A program made the translations under genes and the position numbers. From NCBI GenBank assembly GCA_036006425.1, contig DASYPQ010000020.1, forward strand, positions 56,283-120,282: a DNA stretch of 64,000 bases. Reading direction: 5' to 3'. Each line of letters begins with the position of its first letter. Positions within the stretch are counted from its first letter, which is position 1. The stretch comes from DASYPQ01 sp036006425 (GTDB lineage Bacteria > Planctomycetota > UBA1135 > GCA-002686595). The notes under the pieces were generated by a model. The model had not been told where the DNA came from, ran no database searches, and saw only the letters and a program-made list of their open reading frames with translations. This document shows, in pieces, positions 63,086 to 64,000 of this stretch.

Positions 63086-64000
<915 letters not shown>

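Overview
The window is a 64 kb stretch of very GC-rich chromosome with densely packed genes on both strands. It ends inside a 16S rRNA gene whose 5' half has features I associate with Planctomycetota (GATTAGGCATGCAAGTCG near the 5' end, and GGAGGCTGCAG instead of GGAGGCAGCAG at the EUB338 site). The many lipid A, LPS core and BamA genes show a diderm envelope. The exact lineage cannot be fixed from this sequence alone. I see no insertion sequence, prophage, CRISPR array or tRNA gene.

Layout. 75-6333: a HAD phosphatase/P-loop kinase fusion, an RNA polymerase omega-like protein, lpxK, an LpxL-type acyltransferase, a deoxyhypusine-synthase-like protein and fused hldE. 6313-16879: exported enzymes, namely a DPP-IV-type S9 peptidase, an S9C peptidase, a patatin/beta-barrel (type Vd-like) protein lacking the catalytic serine, and an M16 lipoprotein peptidase, plus an rlmA-type rRNA methyltransferase. 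16941-21007: a B12-binding radical SAM protein, separate HldA-like and HldC-like proteins (a second heptose route) and a TauE/SafE permease. 20983-23590: two adjacent glutamate dehydrogenase paralogues, one lacking two active-site lysines. 23722-28767: an LPS core island (InaA-type kinase, two heptosyltransferases), then an enoyl-CoA hydratase, a DCC-family thiol protein and a YkgJ-type cysteine cluster protein.

28872-41292 is a signalling island: a sigma-54 activator with an FHA domain, a giant Ser/Thr kinase, and on the other strand three histidine kinases, an Rcp1-like receiver and a double-receiver protein whose second receiver lacks its phospho-acceptor. 41385-43554: an AhpD/CMD-like protein, phosphatidylserine decarboxylase and a membrane-anchored glycine-tailed protein. 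43679-50731: an ACT-like protein, glmU-prs, rplY-pth, rpsF-rpsR-rplI and dnaB. 50738-61012: bamA, lpxD, an lpxC-fabZ fusion, lpxA, a Gfo/Idh oxidoreductase and ileS. An L,D-transpeptidase follows, and the rRNA operon begins with a good promoter and a boxA-like leader.

The theme is building the outer membrane. GlmU supplies UDP-GlcNAc; LpxA, LpxC/FabZ, LpxD and LpxK make lipid A; HldE and HldA/HldC make ADP-heptose; the heptosyltransferases and InaA-type kinase build and phosphorylate the core; BamA inserts outer-membrane proteins, including the patatin-barrel protein. Many starts overlap the preceding stop (ATGA, GTGA or TTGA), which indicates translational coupling. Promoters are sigma-70-like, with TTGxxx and TAxxxT-type boxes placed before glmU, pth, dnaB, lpxD, the hldE operon and rrs.
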